In this document: one piece after another, positions 1-9,267 of the stretch
Layout: each line of letters begins with the position of its first letter
Numbering within the stretch: position 1 is the stretch's first letter
Source of the DNA: Chthonobacter albigriseus
GTDB lineage: Bacteria; Pseudomonadota; Alphaproteobacteria; Rhizobiales; Pleomorphomonadaceae
Reading direction: 5' to 3'
Length of the DNA: 64,000 nucleotides
Assembly: GCF_013839445.1 (NCBI RefSeq)
Contig: NZ_JACDIT010000012.1
Location: forward strand, 37,315-101,314
Position numbers and translations under genes: made by a program
Notes under the pieces: generated by a model
What the model saw: the letters and a program-made list of their open reading frames with translations, nothing else
Database searches by the model: none
What the model was told of the DNA's origin: nothing

Positions 1-712
1 GCGCCGCCACCTCGATCCGGCCGGCCTTCGCATGCCACGCGACCACGCCCTTGCCGCCCCGCGTCACGATCACCAGCTTCGCGCCGCCGTCGAGGTAAGC
101 CTTCGCCTTCGGCTCGTAGTCGTCGCCGCCGAAAAGGTAATCGAAATCCACGTCCGACATCCGCACGATGTCCGCCCGCGCTGCGAACTCCGCCATCCGC
201 GCCACATAGCCCGCCTTGTCGCGGACCAGAGTCGGCCGGCAGTTCGGATCGAACGAGATGGTCGCCAGCCCCTTTGCGGCGTCGACCAGTGCCAGATAGG
301 CGGAGGACGACGGCTCGTTGATCAGCGTCGTCGACCCCACATGCACCGCATCGATGGCGGCAAAGGGGATGGTGCCGGGCTGGAAGGACCAGAGCCGGGC
401 GGCGGTCGTCTCGTCATAGAAGGCGTAGTGCGCCTCGCCGTTCACCAGCCTGACGAAGGCGAGGGTGGTTTCCAGGTCCGAGCGGTCGGAATAGCGCAGG
501 TCCACCTTCGAACCGCTCAGGTGATCGGCGATCATGGTCCCGAACAGGTCCCGCGAGATTCCGCCCACGAAGCCCGTCGGTGCGCCGAGCCGCGCCATCG
601 CCACCGCGATGTTGAGGCAGGAACCGCCCACAGCCGGCACGTAGGCGTCGCGGCCGTCGCCGGCTTTCACGGGAACGAAGTCGATCAGCGCATCGCCGCA
701 GGAAAGAAGCAT
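1..712 (-). CDS. PfkB-family carbohydrate kinase (fructokinase-like), 3' end outside window
   Basis: Ribokinase/PfkB-fold kinase that phosphorylates a sugar or related alcohol in the cytoplasm. Translating the minus strand from the ATG at 712 gives MLLSCGDALIDFVP, then a VGGSCLNIAVAMARLG stretch (the N-terminal PfkB signature, sugar-binding glycine/asparagine) and a VGGISRDLFG motif. About 237 residues are visible; the sequence still reads through LVIVTRGGKGVV at the window edge, so the catalytic GAGD motif and C-terminus lie outside. Fructokinase is the best guess from the compact start, but the substrate cannot be assigned. It is separated by about 100 bases from the tungstate transporter genes on the same strand; a functional link is not evident. 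Confidence 0.85.
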   Translation of the reverse strand, partial: MLLSCGDALIDFVPVKAGDGRDAYVPAVGGSCLNIAVAMARLGAPTGFVGGISRDLFGTMIADHLSGSKVDLRYSDRSDLETTLAFVRLVNGEAHYAFYDETTAARLWSFQPGTIPFAAIDAVHVGSTTLINEPSSSAYLALVDAAKGLATISFDPNCRPTLVRDKAGYVARMAEFAARADIVRMSDVDFDYLFGGDDYEPKAKAYLDGGAKLVIVTRGGKGVVAWHAKAGRIEVAA

Positions 713-815
713 CGCATTTGGCTCGGGTTCGCGGCCCCTGCGCCCATCGCAAAGGCCGCGACCTTGCTACCGACAAATGCATCATCCCGCAACGGCTGCG
801 GCGTTCGGCCGAGCC

Positions 816-1655
816 TCAGCCGCCCGCCTTCTTGGCGTTGGGGAAGAACACCTGCTCGCCGCTCACCTTGAAGTCAGCGATCGCCTTCTGGCCCTCGTCG
901 GAGATCACCCAATCCACGAACGCCTTGCCGGCCTCTGCCTTCACCCTCGGGAACTTGACCGGGTTGACCAGGATGATGCCGTACTGGTTGAGGAGCTTGG
1001 TGTCGCCTTCGACGACGATGGTGAGCTCGCCCTTGTTCTGGAACGCCGCCCAGGTGGCCCTGTCAGTCAGCGCGTAGCCGCTCATCCCGGCGGCAATGTT
1101 GAGAGTCTGGCCCATGCCCGACCCGGTCTCCCGGTACCAGCCGCCGGACGCTGCCTTCACATCCACCCCGGCCGCCTTCCAGAGCTTCAGCTCCGCCTTG
1201 TGCGTGCCGCTGTCGTCGCCGCGCGAGACGAACGGCGCGCCCGCCGCCGCCACCTTGGCCAGCGCCGCCGCGGCGTCCCTGGAGCCGGCGATGCCGGCCG
1301 GATCCGCCTTCGGTCCGACCACGACGAAGTCGTTGTACATGACATCGAAGCGCTCGACGCCGTTGCCTTCGGCGACGAACTTTTCCTCGTCGGCCTTGGC
1401 GTGCACGAAGAGCACGTCGCCATCGCCGTTGGCGGCGTTCTTGATCGCCTGACCGGTCCCCACCGCCACGACGTCCACCCGGATGCCGGTCTTCTGCTGG
1501 AACAGCGGCAGCAGATGGTCGAACAGCCCGGAGTTCGCGGTCGACGTGGTCGACTGCACGATGATCGACTTCTCCTCGGCGAGCGCGCCTGCCAAAGCGC
1601 CGATCGTCAGCAGTACGGCGCCCGCGGCGCCGAGGATGGATCTTCTGTTCAGCAT
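816..1655 (-). CDS. tupA: Tungstate-type ABC transporter periplasmic binding protein TupA
   Basis: Periplasmic oxyanion-binding component of a tungstate (TupABC) uptake system. The 279-residue product starts at the ATG at 1655, downstream of a good GGAGGAG-like ribosome site, and has an N-terminal signal peptide ending near ALA at residue 26. The mature chain begins with the motif TTSTANSGL (residues 36-44), the family's oxyanion-binding serine/threonine cluster, and has SRGDDSGTH further in, matching PBP-like family 2 tungstate binders. Its start overlaps the 3' end of the ATPase gene by 7 bases, so the order tupB-tupC-tupA is one operon. Tungstate rather than molybdate specificity is inferred from family resemblance; sulfate or molybdate binders look different in the first motif. 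Confidence 0.85.
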   Translation of the reverse strand: MLNRRSILGAAGAVLLTIGALAGALAEEKSIIVQSTTSTANSGLFDHLLPLFQQKTGIRVDVVAVGTGQAIKNAANGDGDVLFVHAKADEEKFVAEGNGVERFDVMYNDFVVVGPKADPAGIAGSRDAAAALAKVAAAGAPFVSRGDDSGTHKAELKLWKAAGVDVKAASGGWYRETGSGMGQTLNIAAGMSGYALTDRATWAAFQNKGELTIVVEGDTKLLNQYGIILVNPVKFPRVKAEAGKAFVDWVISDEGQKAIADFKVSGEQVFFPNAKKAGG

Positions 1656-2449
1656 GAGTTGGTCTCCTCCTGGGGAATGAGCCGGCCATCGAGGTAGGCT
1701 CGCGCCTCGGCCGAATGAGGTGAGAGGAAGAAGTCGGCAGCCGCGGTGTGTTCGCGCACCACGCCGCCGGAGAGAAACACCACGTCGTGCGCCAAGCGCC
1801 GGGCCTGGGCCACGTCGTGGGTGACCAGGATGACCTTGACGCCCTGGCTCTCTGCGGATCGGATGAGCGCCTCGACGGCCGCCACCGAGGCGGGATCGAG
1901 GCTCGCTGTGGGTTCGTCGAGGAGCAGCACCCCGGGTCCGGTCGCGAGCGCCCGCACGATCGCCAGGCGCTGTTGCTCCCCGCCGGAAAGCACCCGCGCC
2001 GGTCGATCCGCCAGCGCACCGAGCCCCGCCGCGTCGAGGAGGCTGCGGGCCTTGCCGCGAGCCTCGGCGACGCCGCGGAGCTTCAACACGAAGGCGACAT
2101 TGTCGAGCGCACTGCGCCGGAGCAGAACCGGCCGCTGGAACACGAAGGACTGGGTGAGCCGGGTGGCGTCCGTTGGCCGGTCGTCTCCCCACCGGACGGT
2201 CCCTCGCGTCGGCAAGAGCAACCCGTTCGCAAGCCGGAGGAAGACGCTTTTTCCGGCGCCGTTGGGCCCGAGCAGGACGGTCAGCCCCGAGGGCGAGAGG
2301 GTCATCGACACCTTGTCGAGGATCGTCTTGCCGCCGGCCTCAAAGCCGAGATCGACGGTTTGCAGGCTCCGCTGACACCGGCTGGTCCGGACTTGCGGGG
2401 CGCTGGCGAACCGGCCCGGAAAGGGCACGGTCGAGACGATGCTAGCCAT
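1649..2449 (-). CDS. tupC: Tungstate-type ABC transporter ATP-binding protein TupC
   Basis: Cytoplasmic ATPase that powers oxyanion import with TupB and TupA. All nucleotide-binding motifs are present: Walker A GPNGAGKS (residues 61-68), a Q-loop in FVFQRPVLL, ABC signature LSGGEQQR (154-161), Walker B VLLLDEPTA (from 174) and a THD switch histidine. It is a short importer-type ATPase of 266 residues without the C-terminal molybdate-binding (TOBE) domain found in ModC, which supports a Tup rather than Mod system. The N-terminal 30 residues are variable and the exact start is uncertain. It overlaps the permease gene by 8 bases and tupA by 7 bases, indicating translational coupling. Confidence 0.88.
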   Translation of the reverse strand: MASIVSTVPFPGRFASAPQVRTSRCQRSLQTVDLGFEAGGKTILDKVSMTLSPSGLTVLLGPNGAGKSVFLRLANGLLLPTRGTVRWGDDRPTDATRLTQSFVFQRPVLLRRSALDNVAFVLKLRGVAEARGKARSLLDAAGLGALADRPARVLSGGEQQRLAIVRALATGPGVLLLDEPTASLDPASVAAVEALIRSAESQGVKVILVTHDVAQARRLAHDVVFLSGGVVREHTAAADFFLSPHSAEARAYLDGRLIPQEETNSC

Positions 2450-3149
2450 GCCCCGCCTCCCGCGTTGCCAGCGACAGTGCGGCGACGGTGGCGTTGACCG
2501 CCAGCGCGATCAACAGCAGCACGAACCCGAGGGCGAGGGCGAGGGCGAGATCGCCCTTGGAGGTCTCCAGCGCGATCGACGTCGTCATCACGCGCGTGAC
2601 GTGGGCGATGTTGCCGCCGACGATGATCACGGCGCCGACCTCCGCGATCGCTCGGCCGAAGCCGGCGAGCGCGACCGTGGCAAGGCCCGACCTGCCGTCG
2701 CGCAGCAGGGCGAGGAGCGCTGTCGGCCAGGGCACGACCAGCGTCCGGAACGTGTCGGCGTATTCCCGTGCCAGCGTTTCCACCACCTGCCGCGACAGCG
2801 CCGCGACGATCGGGGTGATCAGGACGGCTTGGGCCACGATCATTGCCGAGGGTGTGTAGAGAAGCTGCAGGAACCCGAGCGGTCCGGCGTTCGACAGCAT
2901 CATGTAGACGAGCAGCCCGACCACGACGGGAGGCAGTCCCATCAGGGCGTTCAGGCAGACGATGACGAACGAACGCCCCCGAAACTGACGAAATCCGATC
3001 AGAGCCCCCACCGGAAATCCGATCAGGCACGCGACGAGAAGAGCGGACCCGGTCACCGCAAGGGACAGCCCGACGATGCCCATCAGGGTCGGATCCAGGC
3101 CGATCAGCAACTGGCCTGCAAGGACGAAGGCGAGGGTGAAATCTTGCAT
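2442..3149 (-). CDS. tupB: Tungstate-type ABC transporter permease TupB
   Basis: Inner-membrane channel of the TupABC importer. From the ATG at 3149 the product is 235 residues (MQDFTLAFVLAGQLL...), with five to six hydrophobic segments and the EAA-like loop AGFGRAIAEVGAVIIVGGN expected of binding-protein-dependent permeases. The reading frame stays open for 33 further codons upstream (to 3248), but that extension is arginine-rich and unlike a membrane N-terminus, so the internal ATG is preferred. It is the first gene of the operon; its promoter must lie in the 188-base gap shared with the divergent flavoprotein gene at 3338. No ModE-type palindrome was recognised there. Confidence 0.85.
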   Translation of the reverse strand: MQDFTLAFVLAGQLLIGLDPTLMGIVGLSLAVTGSALLVACLIGFPVGALIGFRQFRGRSFVIVCLNALMGLPPVVVGLLVYMMLSNAGPLGFLQLLYTPSAMIVAQAVLITPIVAALSRQVVETLAREYADTFRTLVVPWPTALLALLRDGRSGLATVALAGFGRAIAEVGAVIIVGGNIAHVTRVMTTSIALETSKGDLALALALGFVLLLIALAVNATVAALSLATREAGHG

Positions 3150-3337
3150 CGTGTCGATAAGAAAAAAGGCTACGGTCGCGTTCGCGGTGGGCACTGGAGC
3201 CGTGAGGCCGCCATAGTGATGGCGTAGCGAGCAGCGTCGGCCTAGCACGATCTTCTGCGCCTACGAGCGCAAAGTTGTCGCATAGTCTCATTGATGGAAC
3301 CAACGCAAGTAAGCGCAGAAAGGTGCAGGTAGACTTG

Positions 3338-4564
3338 ATGACGGACGGTGTCGTTGTGGTGGGCGGCGGTCACGCCGGAGCAGCCGCGGTGGCGGCTTTG
3401 CGACAGGAAGGCTTCGCGGGACCGATCCGACTCGTGACCGCCGAGGCTGACCTGCCGTATCAGAGGCCGCCGCTTTCCAAGGCTTTCCTGAAGGATCAGG
3501 GCACCGAACCGCAGTTGATCCGACCTGAGGCCTTCTACGCCGCCCAGGGCGTCGACGTCGAACTCGGGGCAACCGTCACCGGCATCGACCGGATCGACCG
3601 CACCGTGACTCTCGCCGACGGACGACGCCTGCGCTACGACGGCCTGACGCTGGCGACCGGAGCCCGGGTCCGAAAGCCGGATGTGGAAGGCGCCGGTCTT
3701 GCCGGCATCCACTACCTGCGCACCACGGCAGACGCCCGGGCGTTGCGGGTGGCCCTGGGCCAGGCGACCAGCGTGGTCGTGATCGGCGGCGGCTTTATCG
3801 GGCTTGAAGTGGCCGCCACGGCCGCCGCCCTCGGCAAGCGGGTGACGGTCCTGGAGGCCGGCGATCGCCTGATGGGCCGGGCGGTTGCGCCGGAAATCTC
3901 AAGGCATATGCTCGAGCGCCACCGCGAGGCCGGCATCGACGTGCGTCTCGCGACGTCGCTCGGTCGCTTCCTCGGCTTTCGCGGGCAGCTGGTGGGCGTC
4001 GAGCCAGCGGGATCCACCGCGCCGATCGAGGCCGAACTCGCCCTGGTCGGTATCGGCGTGATCGCCAACAGTGAACTTGCTCAGGCAGCGGGGCTGGCGA
4101 CGGACGGCGGCATCCTGGTCGACTCGCATATGCGCACCAGTGATCCCACCATCGTCGCCTGCGGGGACGGCGTCGTGTTCGACCACTGGCACGCCGCTCG
4201 GCGGGTTCGCATCGAGTCCGTCCAGAACGCGACGGACCAGGCGCGCCACGCCGCAATGGCTCTCCTCGGCAAGCCGGATCCCTATCGCCAGGTGCCCTGG
4301 TTCTGGTCCGATCAGGGACCCACGAAGCTTCAGATGGTCGGGTTGTCCCATGGCGCAGACCGGATCGTGCTGCGCGGGCGGGCCGATGACGGTCGCTTCT
4401 CCGTCTTTCATTTCCATCGGGAACGCCTCATCGCCATCGACAGCGTCGACCGCCCCGCCGACCACATGGTCGGCCGGCGCCTGCTGGCGGCGGGAACAGT
4501 TCTTCGACCGGACCAGGCGGCCGACGAAAGCGTGGACCTGAAGGCGCTGCTTTCCGCCGGTTGA
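3338..4564 (+). CDS. NAD(P)/FAD-dependent ferredoxin (rubredoxin) reductase family protein
   Basis: Flavoprotein of 408 residues that passes electrons from NAD(P)H to a small iron-sulfur partner, as in BphA4/ThcD-type reductases. It has two Rossmann motifs, VVVVGGGHAG (FAD, residues 5-14) and VVVIGGGFIGLE (NAD, about 145-156), a VACGDG motif near residue 270 that contacts the FAD ribityl chain, and a C-terminal reductase domain with the typical VPWFWSDQ stretch. The ATG at 3338 follows an AGGTGCAGG ribosome site; an upstream in-frame start (3275) adds 21 polar residues and seems less likely. No ferredoxin, oxygenase or P450 gene is adjacent, so the electron acceptor is unknown. Confidence 0.85.
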   Translation: MTDGVVVVGGGHAGAAAVAALRQEGFAGPIRLVTAEADLPYQRPPLSKAFLKDQGTEPQLIRPEAFYAAQGVDVELGATVTGIDRIDRTVTLADGRRLRYDGLTLATGARVRKPDVEGAGLAGIHYLRTTADARALRVALGQATSVVVIGGGFIGLEVAATAAALGKRVTVLEAGDRLMGRAVAPEISRHMLERHREAGIDVRLATSLGRFLGFRGQLVGVEPAGSTAPIEAELALVGIGVIANSELAQAAGLATDGGILVDSHMRTSDPTIVACGDGVVFDHWHAARRVRIESVQNATDQARHAAMALLGKPDPYRQVPWFWSDQGPTKLQMVGLSHGADRIVLRGRADDGRFSVFHFHRERLIAIDSVDRPADHMVGRRLLAAGTVLRPDQAADESVDLKALLSAG

Positions 4565-4652
4565 CCTGAGCCCGACTGCTACGCCCTTGACGATGTGATC
4601 CCACCGAGATACTGCGTGAATCATATCATCTCCATGAGGGGCGTCGGGCGGG

Positions 4653-5675
4653 ATGAAGGTTACGCTGAAGGATGTCGCGGAGGCCGCTGGCGTCAGCATC
4701 GCCACGGTCGATCGCGTGCTGAACCGCCGGGAGGGGGTGCGCGGCGCCACCGTCGAACGCGTCGAGGGCGCGATCCGGCGTCTGGGTTACGCCCCGTCCA
4801 GCCTGGCCTCCCGCGTCCAGCCGCTGCCCAACCGCTTTCTTTTCATTCTGCCGTCCGGTGACAACCCGTTCTTCGCGGCCCTGGCCGACGCCGTGCACCG
4901 GCTGAAGGAATGGCTGCCCTTCGGCGGTTCCACCTACGACGTGGTCGAAGTCGACGTGTTCGACGGCGAGGCGCTGGCCCGCGCGCTCGGCGCGGTGAGC
5001 CGCGACGTCTACGCCGGCGTCGCGGCGGTCGCGCTCGACCATCCCGCCGTACGCGAAGCCGTCAACCAGCTCCGCCGCGACGGCCTGGCGTTGGTGACGC
5101 TGGTCTCCGACGTGCCGTCTTCCAACCGCGACCGCTACGTCGGCGTCGACAACACCTCCGCCGGGCGTACCGCCGGCACGCTGCTCGGCCGCTTCCTGCC
5201 CGACCGCAAGGGCAAGGTCGCGTTGATCGCCGGGTCGCTGGCGCTGCGGGACCATGCCGAGCGGCGCTTCGGCTTCGAACAGGTCATCGCCCAGGATTTT
5301 CCGTCCGTGGAGGTCGTCGCCGTCCGGGAGGGGCGGGACGATCCGGCGCGCGTCAAGCTCCTCGCCGAGGAGGTGCTGCGCGCCCATCGCGATCTTGCCG
5401 GCCTCTACAATGTCGGCGCCGGCACCCATGGCGTGATCGAGGCGCTGGAGGCTGCGGGCAGGGCCCGCGACGTGGTCTTCATCGCCCACGAACTGACCGA
5501 AGAGAACCGGGCCGCCCTGGTCCGCGGCACCATCGACGCCATCATCAACCAGGATGCCGGCCACGAGGCCCGGTCCGCCGCGCGGATCCTCCAGGCGCTC
5601 GCCAACGGTTGGCCCATCCTGGACGACCAGGAGCGGATCCGGATCGACATCTTCCTGCGCGACAACGTCCGTTGA
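4653..5675 (+). CDS. LacI-family transcriptional regulator of the xylose operon
   Basis: DNA-binding regulator of 340 residues. The N-terminal helix-turn-helix reads TLKDVAEAAGVSIATVDRVL (residues 4-23), followed by a hinge and a periplasmic-binding-protein-like sugar sensor domain with VGVDNTSAGRTAG and a C-terminal IDAIINQDAGHEAR segment typical of the RbsB/XylR-like subgroup. Only 34 bases separate it from xylB, so it is the first gene of a regulator-kinase-isomerase operon and probably senses xylose or xylulose, possibly autoregulating. The upstream gap contains a TTGACG hexamer near 4587 but no clear -10 partner and no operator I can define. Ligand assignment rests on context only. Confidence 0.85.
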   Translation: MKVTLKDVAEAAGVSIATVDRVLNRREGVRGATVERVEGAIRRLGYAPSSLASRVQPLPNRFLFILPSGDNPFFAALADAVHRLKEWLPFGGSTYDVVEVDVFDGEALARALGAVSRDVYAGVAAVALDHPAVREAVNQLRRDGLALVTLVSDVPSSNRDRYVGVDNTSAGRTAGTLLGRFLPDRKGKVALIAGSLALRDHAERRFGFEQVIAQDFPSVEVVAVREGRDDPARVKLLAEEVLRAHRDLAGLYNVGAGTHGVIEALEAAGRARDVVFIAHELTEENRAALVRGTIDAIINQDAGHEARSAARILQALANGWPILDDQERIRIDIFLRDNVR

Positions 5676-5709
5676 ACGGGCGCAACGAGAACACAAGGGG
5701 AGGAGCCCA

Positions 5710-7182
5710 GTGAGCACCTATCTCGGGATCGACGTCGGCACCTCGTCCGTCAAGGCGGTGCTGATCGGCGCGGACGAGCACCTGATCGCCAGCGCCACCG
5801 TCAAGCTGGAGGTCAGCCGCCCGCACCCTGGCTGGTCGGAGCAGGACCCCGACAGCTGGGTCTCCGCGACCTTCGCCGCCGTGGACGAACTGAAGGCGGG
5901 CCACGCCGCCGCGCTCTCCGCCGTCGCCGGCATCGGCCTTTCCGGTCAAATGCACGGCGCCACCCTGCTGGACGCTGCCGACAAGCCGTTGCGCCCGGCG
6001 ATCCTCTGGAACGACGGCCGCTCCGCCGCCGAATGCGCGGAGCTGGAAGCGGCCTGCCCGAACGCCCGCGCCATCGCCGGCAACATCGCCATGCCCGGCT
6101 TCACCGCACCCAAGCTGCTCTGGGTGCGCAAGCACGAGCCGGAGATCTTCGCCAGGATCGCCAAGGTCCTGCTGCCGAAGGACTATGTGCGCCTGCACCT
6201 GACCGGCGACCACGCCTCCGACATGTCCGATTCTGCCGGCACCCTGTGGCTCGACGTCGGCCGCCGCGCCTGGTCGGACGAACTTCTGGCTGCGACCGGA
6301 CTGACCCGCAGTCACATGCCCGAGCTCTTCGAAGGCACCGAGCCGACGGGCCGGCTGAATGCATCGCTCGCCGCCCGCTGGGGCATGGCGACGCCGCCCG
6401 TCGTTGCCGGCGGCGGCGGTGACAACGCGGCAAGCGCCGTCGGCATGGGCGCCGTCGGGCCGGGCGTCGCCTTCGCCTCGCTCGGCACCTCCGGCGTGCT
6501 CTTCGTGTCCAACGCCCGCTTCTCGCCGAACACGGACGGCGCGGTACACGCCTTCTGCCATGCGGTCCCGGACACCTGGCACCAGATGGGCGTCGTGCTC
6601 TCCGCGACGGCGAGCCTGGAGTGGCTATCCGGCGTGCTCGAAGCGCCGGCACCGACGCTCACCAAAGGCCTCGACCCGCAGCCGGACGGACCGTCACCCG
6701 TGCTGTTCCTGCCCTACCTCGTCGGTGAGCGGACCCCGCACAACGACGCGGCCGCCCGCGGCGCCTTCGTCGGCCTGTCTCCGGAGACCGACCGCCAGAC
6801 GCTGACCCAGGCCGTGCTGGAGGGCGTCGCCTATGCCTTCCGCGATTGTCTGCGCGTGCTCAACGACGCAGGAACCGACCTCGACCGCGCCTTCGCCGTC
6901 GGTGGCGGCTCCAAGTCGGAGGCCTGGCTCAGGATCCTCGCCGCGGTCCTGAACCGTCCGCTCGACATCACGGCCGAGGGCGACTTCGGCGGTGCCTTCG
7001 GGGCTGCCCGCCTTGGCCGCATCGCCGCGACCGGCGACGACCCCTTCGAGACGCTCACACCACCGCCCATCGCCCGCACCATCGAGCCGGATCCAAGGCT
7101 CGTCCCCCGATACGCGGAAGGCTACGGCCGATACCGCGCGCTCTACCCGGCCCTCCGGCAAGCCTTCAAGAATGGAGAATGA
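5710..7182 (+). CDS. xylB: Xylulokinase
   Basis: FGGY-family kinase (490 residues) that converts D-xylulose plus ATP to xylulose 5-phosphate, feeding the pentose phosphate pathway. Visible motifs: [13 protein letters not shown] (phosphate-1 loop, from residue 6), [12 protein letters not shown] with the substrate-contacting Met-His, ILWNDGRS with the likely catalytic Asp, and the C-terminal ADP-binding GGGSKSEAW. The GTG at 5710 is chosen because it follows AGGGGAGGAGC and gives the standard family N-terminus; longer in-frame starts would overlap the regulator gene. The stop codon and the xylA ATG are one base apart, indicating tight coupling. Confidence 0.95.
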   Translation: MSTYLGIDVGTSSVKAVLIGADEHLIASATVKLEVSRPHPGWSEQDPDSWVSATFAAVDELKAGHAAALSAVAGIGLSGQMHGATLLDAADKPLRPAILWNDGRSAAECAELEAACPNARAIAGNIAMPGFTAPKLLWVRKHEPEIFARIAKVLLPKDYVRLHLTGDHASDMSDSAGTLWLDVGRRAWSDELLAATGLTRSHMPELFEGTEPTGRLNASLAARWGMATPPVVAGGGGDNAASAVGMGAVGPGVAFASLGTSGVLFVSNARFSPNTDGAVHAFCHAVPDTWHQMGVVLSATASLEWLSGVLEAPAPTLTKGLDPQPDGPSPVLFLPYLVGERTPHNDAAARGAFVGLSPETDRQTLTQAVLEGVAYAFRDCLRVLNDAGTDLDRAFAVGGGSKSEAWLRILAAVLNRPLDITAEGDFGGAFGAARLGRIAATGDDPFETLTPPPIARTIEPDPRLVPRYAEGYGRYRALYPALRQAFKNGE

Positions 7183-7183
7183 C

Positions 7184-8500
7184 ATGAACGCCCCCTTCTT
7201 CCCCAATCCGACGCCAGTCGCCTACGAAGGGCCTGAGAGCAAGAACCCGCTGGCCTTCCGCTACTACGACAAGAATCGGGTGGTGCTGGGCAAGACCATG
7301 CAGGAGCACATGCGCTTCGCGGTCTGTTATTGGCACTCGTTCACCTGGCCGGGCGGCGATCCCTTCGGCGGCGAGACGTTCGAGCGGCCGTGGATGCACG
7401 GCTCCGACCCGATGGAGCTCGCCCGGCAGAAGGCCGACGTCGCCTTCGATCTCTTCAAGATCCTGGACGTGCCCTTCTACACCTTCCACGACCGCGACAT
7501 TGCGCCGGAGGGCTCCTCCCTCGCCGAGTCCAACCGCAATGTCCGTGCGATCGCGGAGATCTTCGCCCGCAAGCAGGAAGAGACCGGCCTGAAGCTCCTG
7601 TGGGGCACCGCCAACCTCTTCTCCAACCGGCGCTTCATGGCCGGCGCCGCCACCAATCCCGATCCGGACGTGTTCGCCTATGCCGCCGGGCAGGTGAAGA
7701 ATGCGCTCGACGTGACGCGGGAACTCGGCGGCGAGAACTATGTCCTGTGGGGCGGCCGCGAGGGCTATGAGACGCTTCTCAACACGAACCTGAAGAGCGA
7801 GATCGAGCAGGCCGGCCGCTTCCTGTCCATGGTCGTGGACTACAAGCACCGCACCGGCTTCAAGGGCGCGATCCTGATCGAGCCCAAGCCGAAGGAGCCG
7901 ACCAAGCACCAGTACGACTTCGACGTCCAGACCGTCTACGGCTTCCTGAAGGCCTTCGGCCTGGAGAAGGAGGTGCAGGTCAACATCGAGCAGAACCACG
8001 CCATCCTCGCCGGCCACTCCTTCGAGCACGAGCTCGCCATGGCTTCCGCGCTCGGCATCTTCGGCTCGGTGGACCTCAACCGCGGCGACGACCGCCTGGG
8101 CTGGGACACCGACCAGTTCGGCATGAACGTCGCGGAACTGACCCTCGCCATGCTGGAGATCATCAAGGCGGGCGGCTTCACCACCGGCGGCTTCAACTTC
8201 GACGCGAAGATCCGCCGCCAGAGCCTCGATCCGGATGACCTGATCGTCGCCCACGTCGGCTCGATGGACGCCGTCGCCCGCGCGCTGCTGAACGCCGAAG
8301 CCGCCATCAAGGACGGCACCGTCGACAGCTTCGTGAAGGACCGCTACGCCGGCTGGCGCACCCCGTTCGGGCAGTCGATCCTCAAGGGCGAGAAGACCCT
8401 GGAAGACATGGCCGCCTACGTGGAAGGCGGCGACATCAATCCCCAGCCCAAGAGCGGCCGCCAGGAATACCTGGAGACCGTGCTCAACCGCTTCCTCTGA
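7184..8500 (+). CDS. xylA: Xylose isomerase
   Basis: Catalyses reversible conversion of D-xylose to D-xylulose; class II-length enzyme of 438 residues. The catalytic block [13 protein letters not shown] carries the ring-opening His and paired Asp; [14 protein letters not shown] and HQYDFDVQT follow, and metal ligands appear in [23 protein letters not shown] and LGWDTDQFG, all as in the family. It is the last gene of the regulator-xylB-xylA operon and is followed at once by a strong hairpin. No xylose transporter gene (xylFGH or symporter) is in the neighbourhood, so uptake must be encoded elsewhere. Confidence 0.97.
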   Translation: MNAPFFPNPTPVAYEGPESKNPLAFRYYDKNRVVLGKTMQEHMRFAVCYWHSFTWPGGDPFGGETFERPWMHGSDPMELARQKADVAFDLFKILDVPFYTFHDRDIAPEGSSLAESNRNVRAIAEIFARKQEETGLKLLWGTANLFSNRRFMAGAATNPDPDVFAYAAGQVKNALDVTRELGGENYVLWGGREGYETLLNTNLKSEIEQAGRFLSMVVDYKHRTGFKGAILIEPKPKEPTKHQYDFDVQTVYGFLKAFGLEKEVQVNIEQNHAILAGHSFEHELAMASALGIFGSVDLNRGDDRLGWDTDQFGMNVAELTLAMLEIIKAGGFTTGGFNFDAKIRRQSLDPDDLIVAHVGSMDAVARALLNAEAAIKDGTVDSFVKDRYAGWRTPFGQSILKGEKTLEDMAAYVEGGDINPQPKSGRQEYLETVLNRFL

Positions 8501-8511
8501 TCGCGAAAAAA

Positions 8512-8535
8512 CCCTCCCCGGGCGACCGGGGAGGG
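8512..8535. terminator. Hairpin terminator between xylA and the convergent PfpI gene
   Basis: A perfect 10-bp stem, CCCTCCCCGG and CCGGGGAGGG, with a GCGA tetraloop. On its left is a run of six A (8506-8511), which reads as a U-tract for transcripts arriving from the minus-strand gene at 8566-9141. On the plus strand the hairpin sits 11 bases after the xylA stop but lacks a following T-run. It probably ends both convergent transcripts, most efficiently the minus-strand one. Confidence 0.75.
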
Positions 8536-8565
8536 CTGCACTTCGGTTCGGCGAAGGCGACCGGC

Positions 8566-9141
8566 TCAGGCAGCGCGGCGGCGCTCATGCCGTCCTTCGC
8601 CGATCTCCTCGACGATCTTCCTCACGAAGGCGTCGATGTCGTCCGGCTTGCGGCTGGTGATGATCCCCTCGTCGGTCACCACCTCCTGGTCCACCCAGTC
8701 GCCGCCGGCGTTCTTCACGTCGGTCTTTATCGAGTGGTACGACGTGACCTTGCGACCCCGCACCGCATCGGCTTCCACCAGCAACCACGGTCCGTGGCAG
8801 ATCGCAGCCACCACCTTGCCGCTGTCGACGAAGCGGCGGACGAGGTTCACCGCGGCTTCCTCGGCGCGCAGCAGGTCCGGATTGATCTGCCCGCCCGGCA
8901 ACAGGAGGGCGTCGTAGTCGTCGACGGATACCGAGCCGAGAGTCTTGTCGACCGGCACGCTCTGCCCCCAATCCTTCTGGTCCCAGCCGCGGATCTTGCC
9001 GGGTTCGCGCGTCTTCTCCGGCGAAGCCACGTGAACGGTGGCGCCCTGGGCGCGCAGCTGCTCCAGCGGCTTCATCAGCTCCGACTGCTCGAAGCCATCC
9101 GTGGCAAGGATCAGGATCTTGGCTTGATTAATGGCGGTCAT
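8566..9141 (-). CDS. DJ-1/PfpI family protein (type 1 glutamine amidotransferase-like)
   Basis: Cytoplasmic protein of 191 residues in the PfpI/YhbO subgroup, which has been linked to stress protection, deglycation or proteolysis. The nucleophile elbow AAICHGPWLL is present with the conserved Cys followed by His-Gly; LLLPGGQINPDLLR is the second family landmark. The C-terminus ends in an arginine-rich GRHERRRAA tail. It is transcribed alone; upstream (9210-9225) is a perfect palindrome that could be an operator, and downstream is the hairpin shared with xylA. The true substrate is unknown, as for most of this family. Confidence 0.9.
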   Translation of the reverse strand: MTAINQAKILILATDGFEQSELMKPLEQLRAQGATVHVASPEKTREPGKIRGWDQKDWGQSVPVDKTLGSVSVDDYDALLLPGGQINPDLLRAEEAAVNLVRRFVDSGKVVAAICHGPWLLVEADAVRGRKVTSYHSIKTDVKNAGGDWVDQEVVTDEGIITSRKPDDIDAFVRKIVEEIGEGRHERRRAA

Positions 9142-9209
9142 GAATTCGGTCCTTGAAGCTCGTGCCCCCCAAGAGCTTCAACGCATCCCGGCGCTGACCG
9201 TTTACAGTG

Positions 9210-9225
9210 TTCACTGATTAGTGAA
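9210..9225. promoter_or_regulatory. Perfect palindrome upstream of the PfpI gene, candidate repressor operator
   Basis: TTCACT-GATT-AGTGAA is a perfect 6-4-6 inverted repeat, the geometry used by many TetR-family repressors. It lies about 70 bases upstream of the minus-strand PfpI start and about 40 bases downstream of the end of meaB, so it can only serve the PfpI promoter. No TetR gene is present in this window. Function is inferred. Confidence 0.4.
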
Positions 9226-9267
9226 TCGAAATGACCTCGGTCGGCTGGGCCGGACCCCGGGGTGGCT

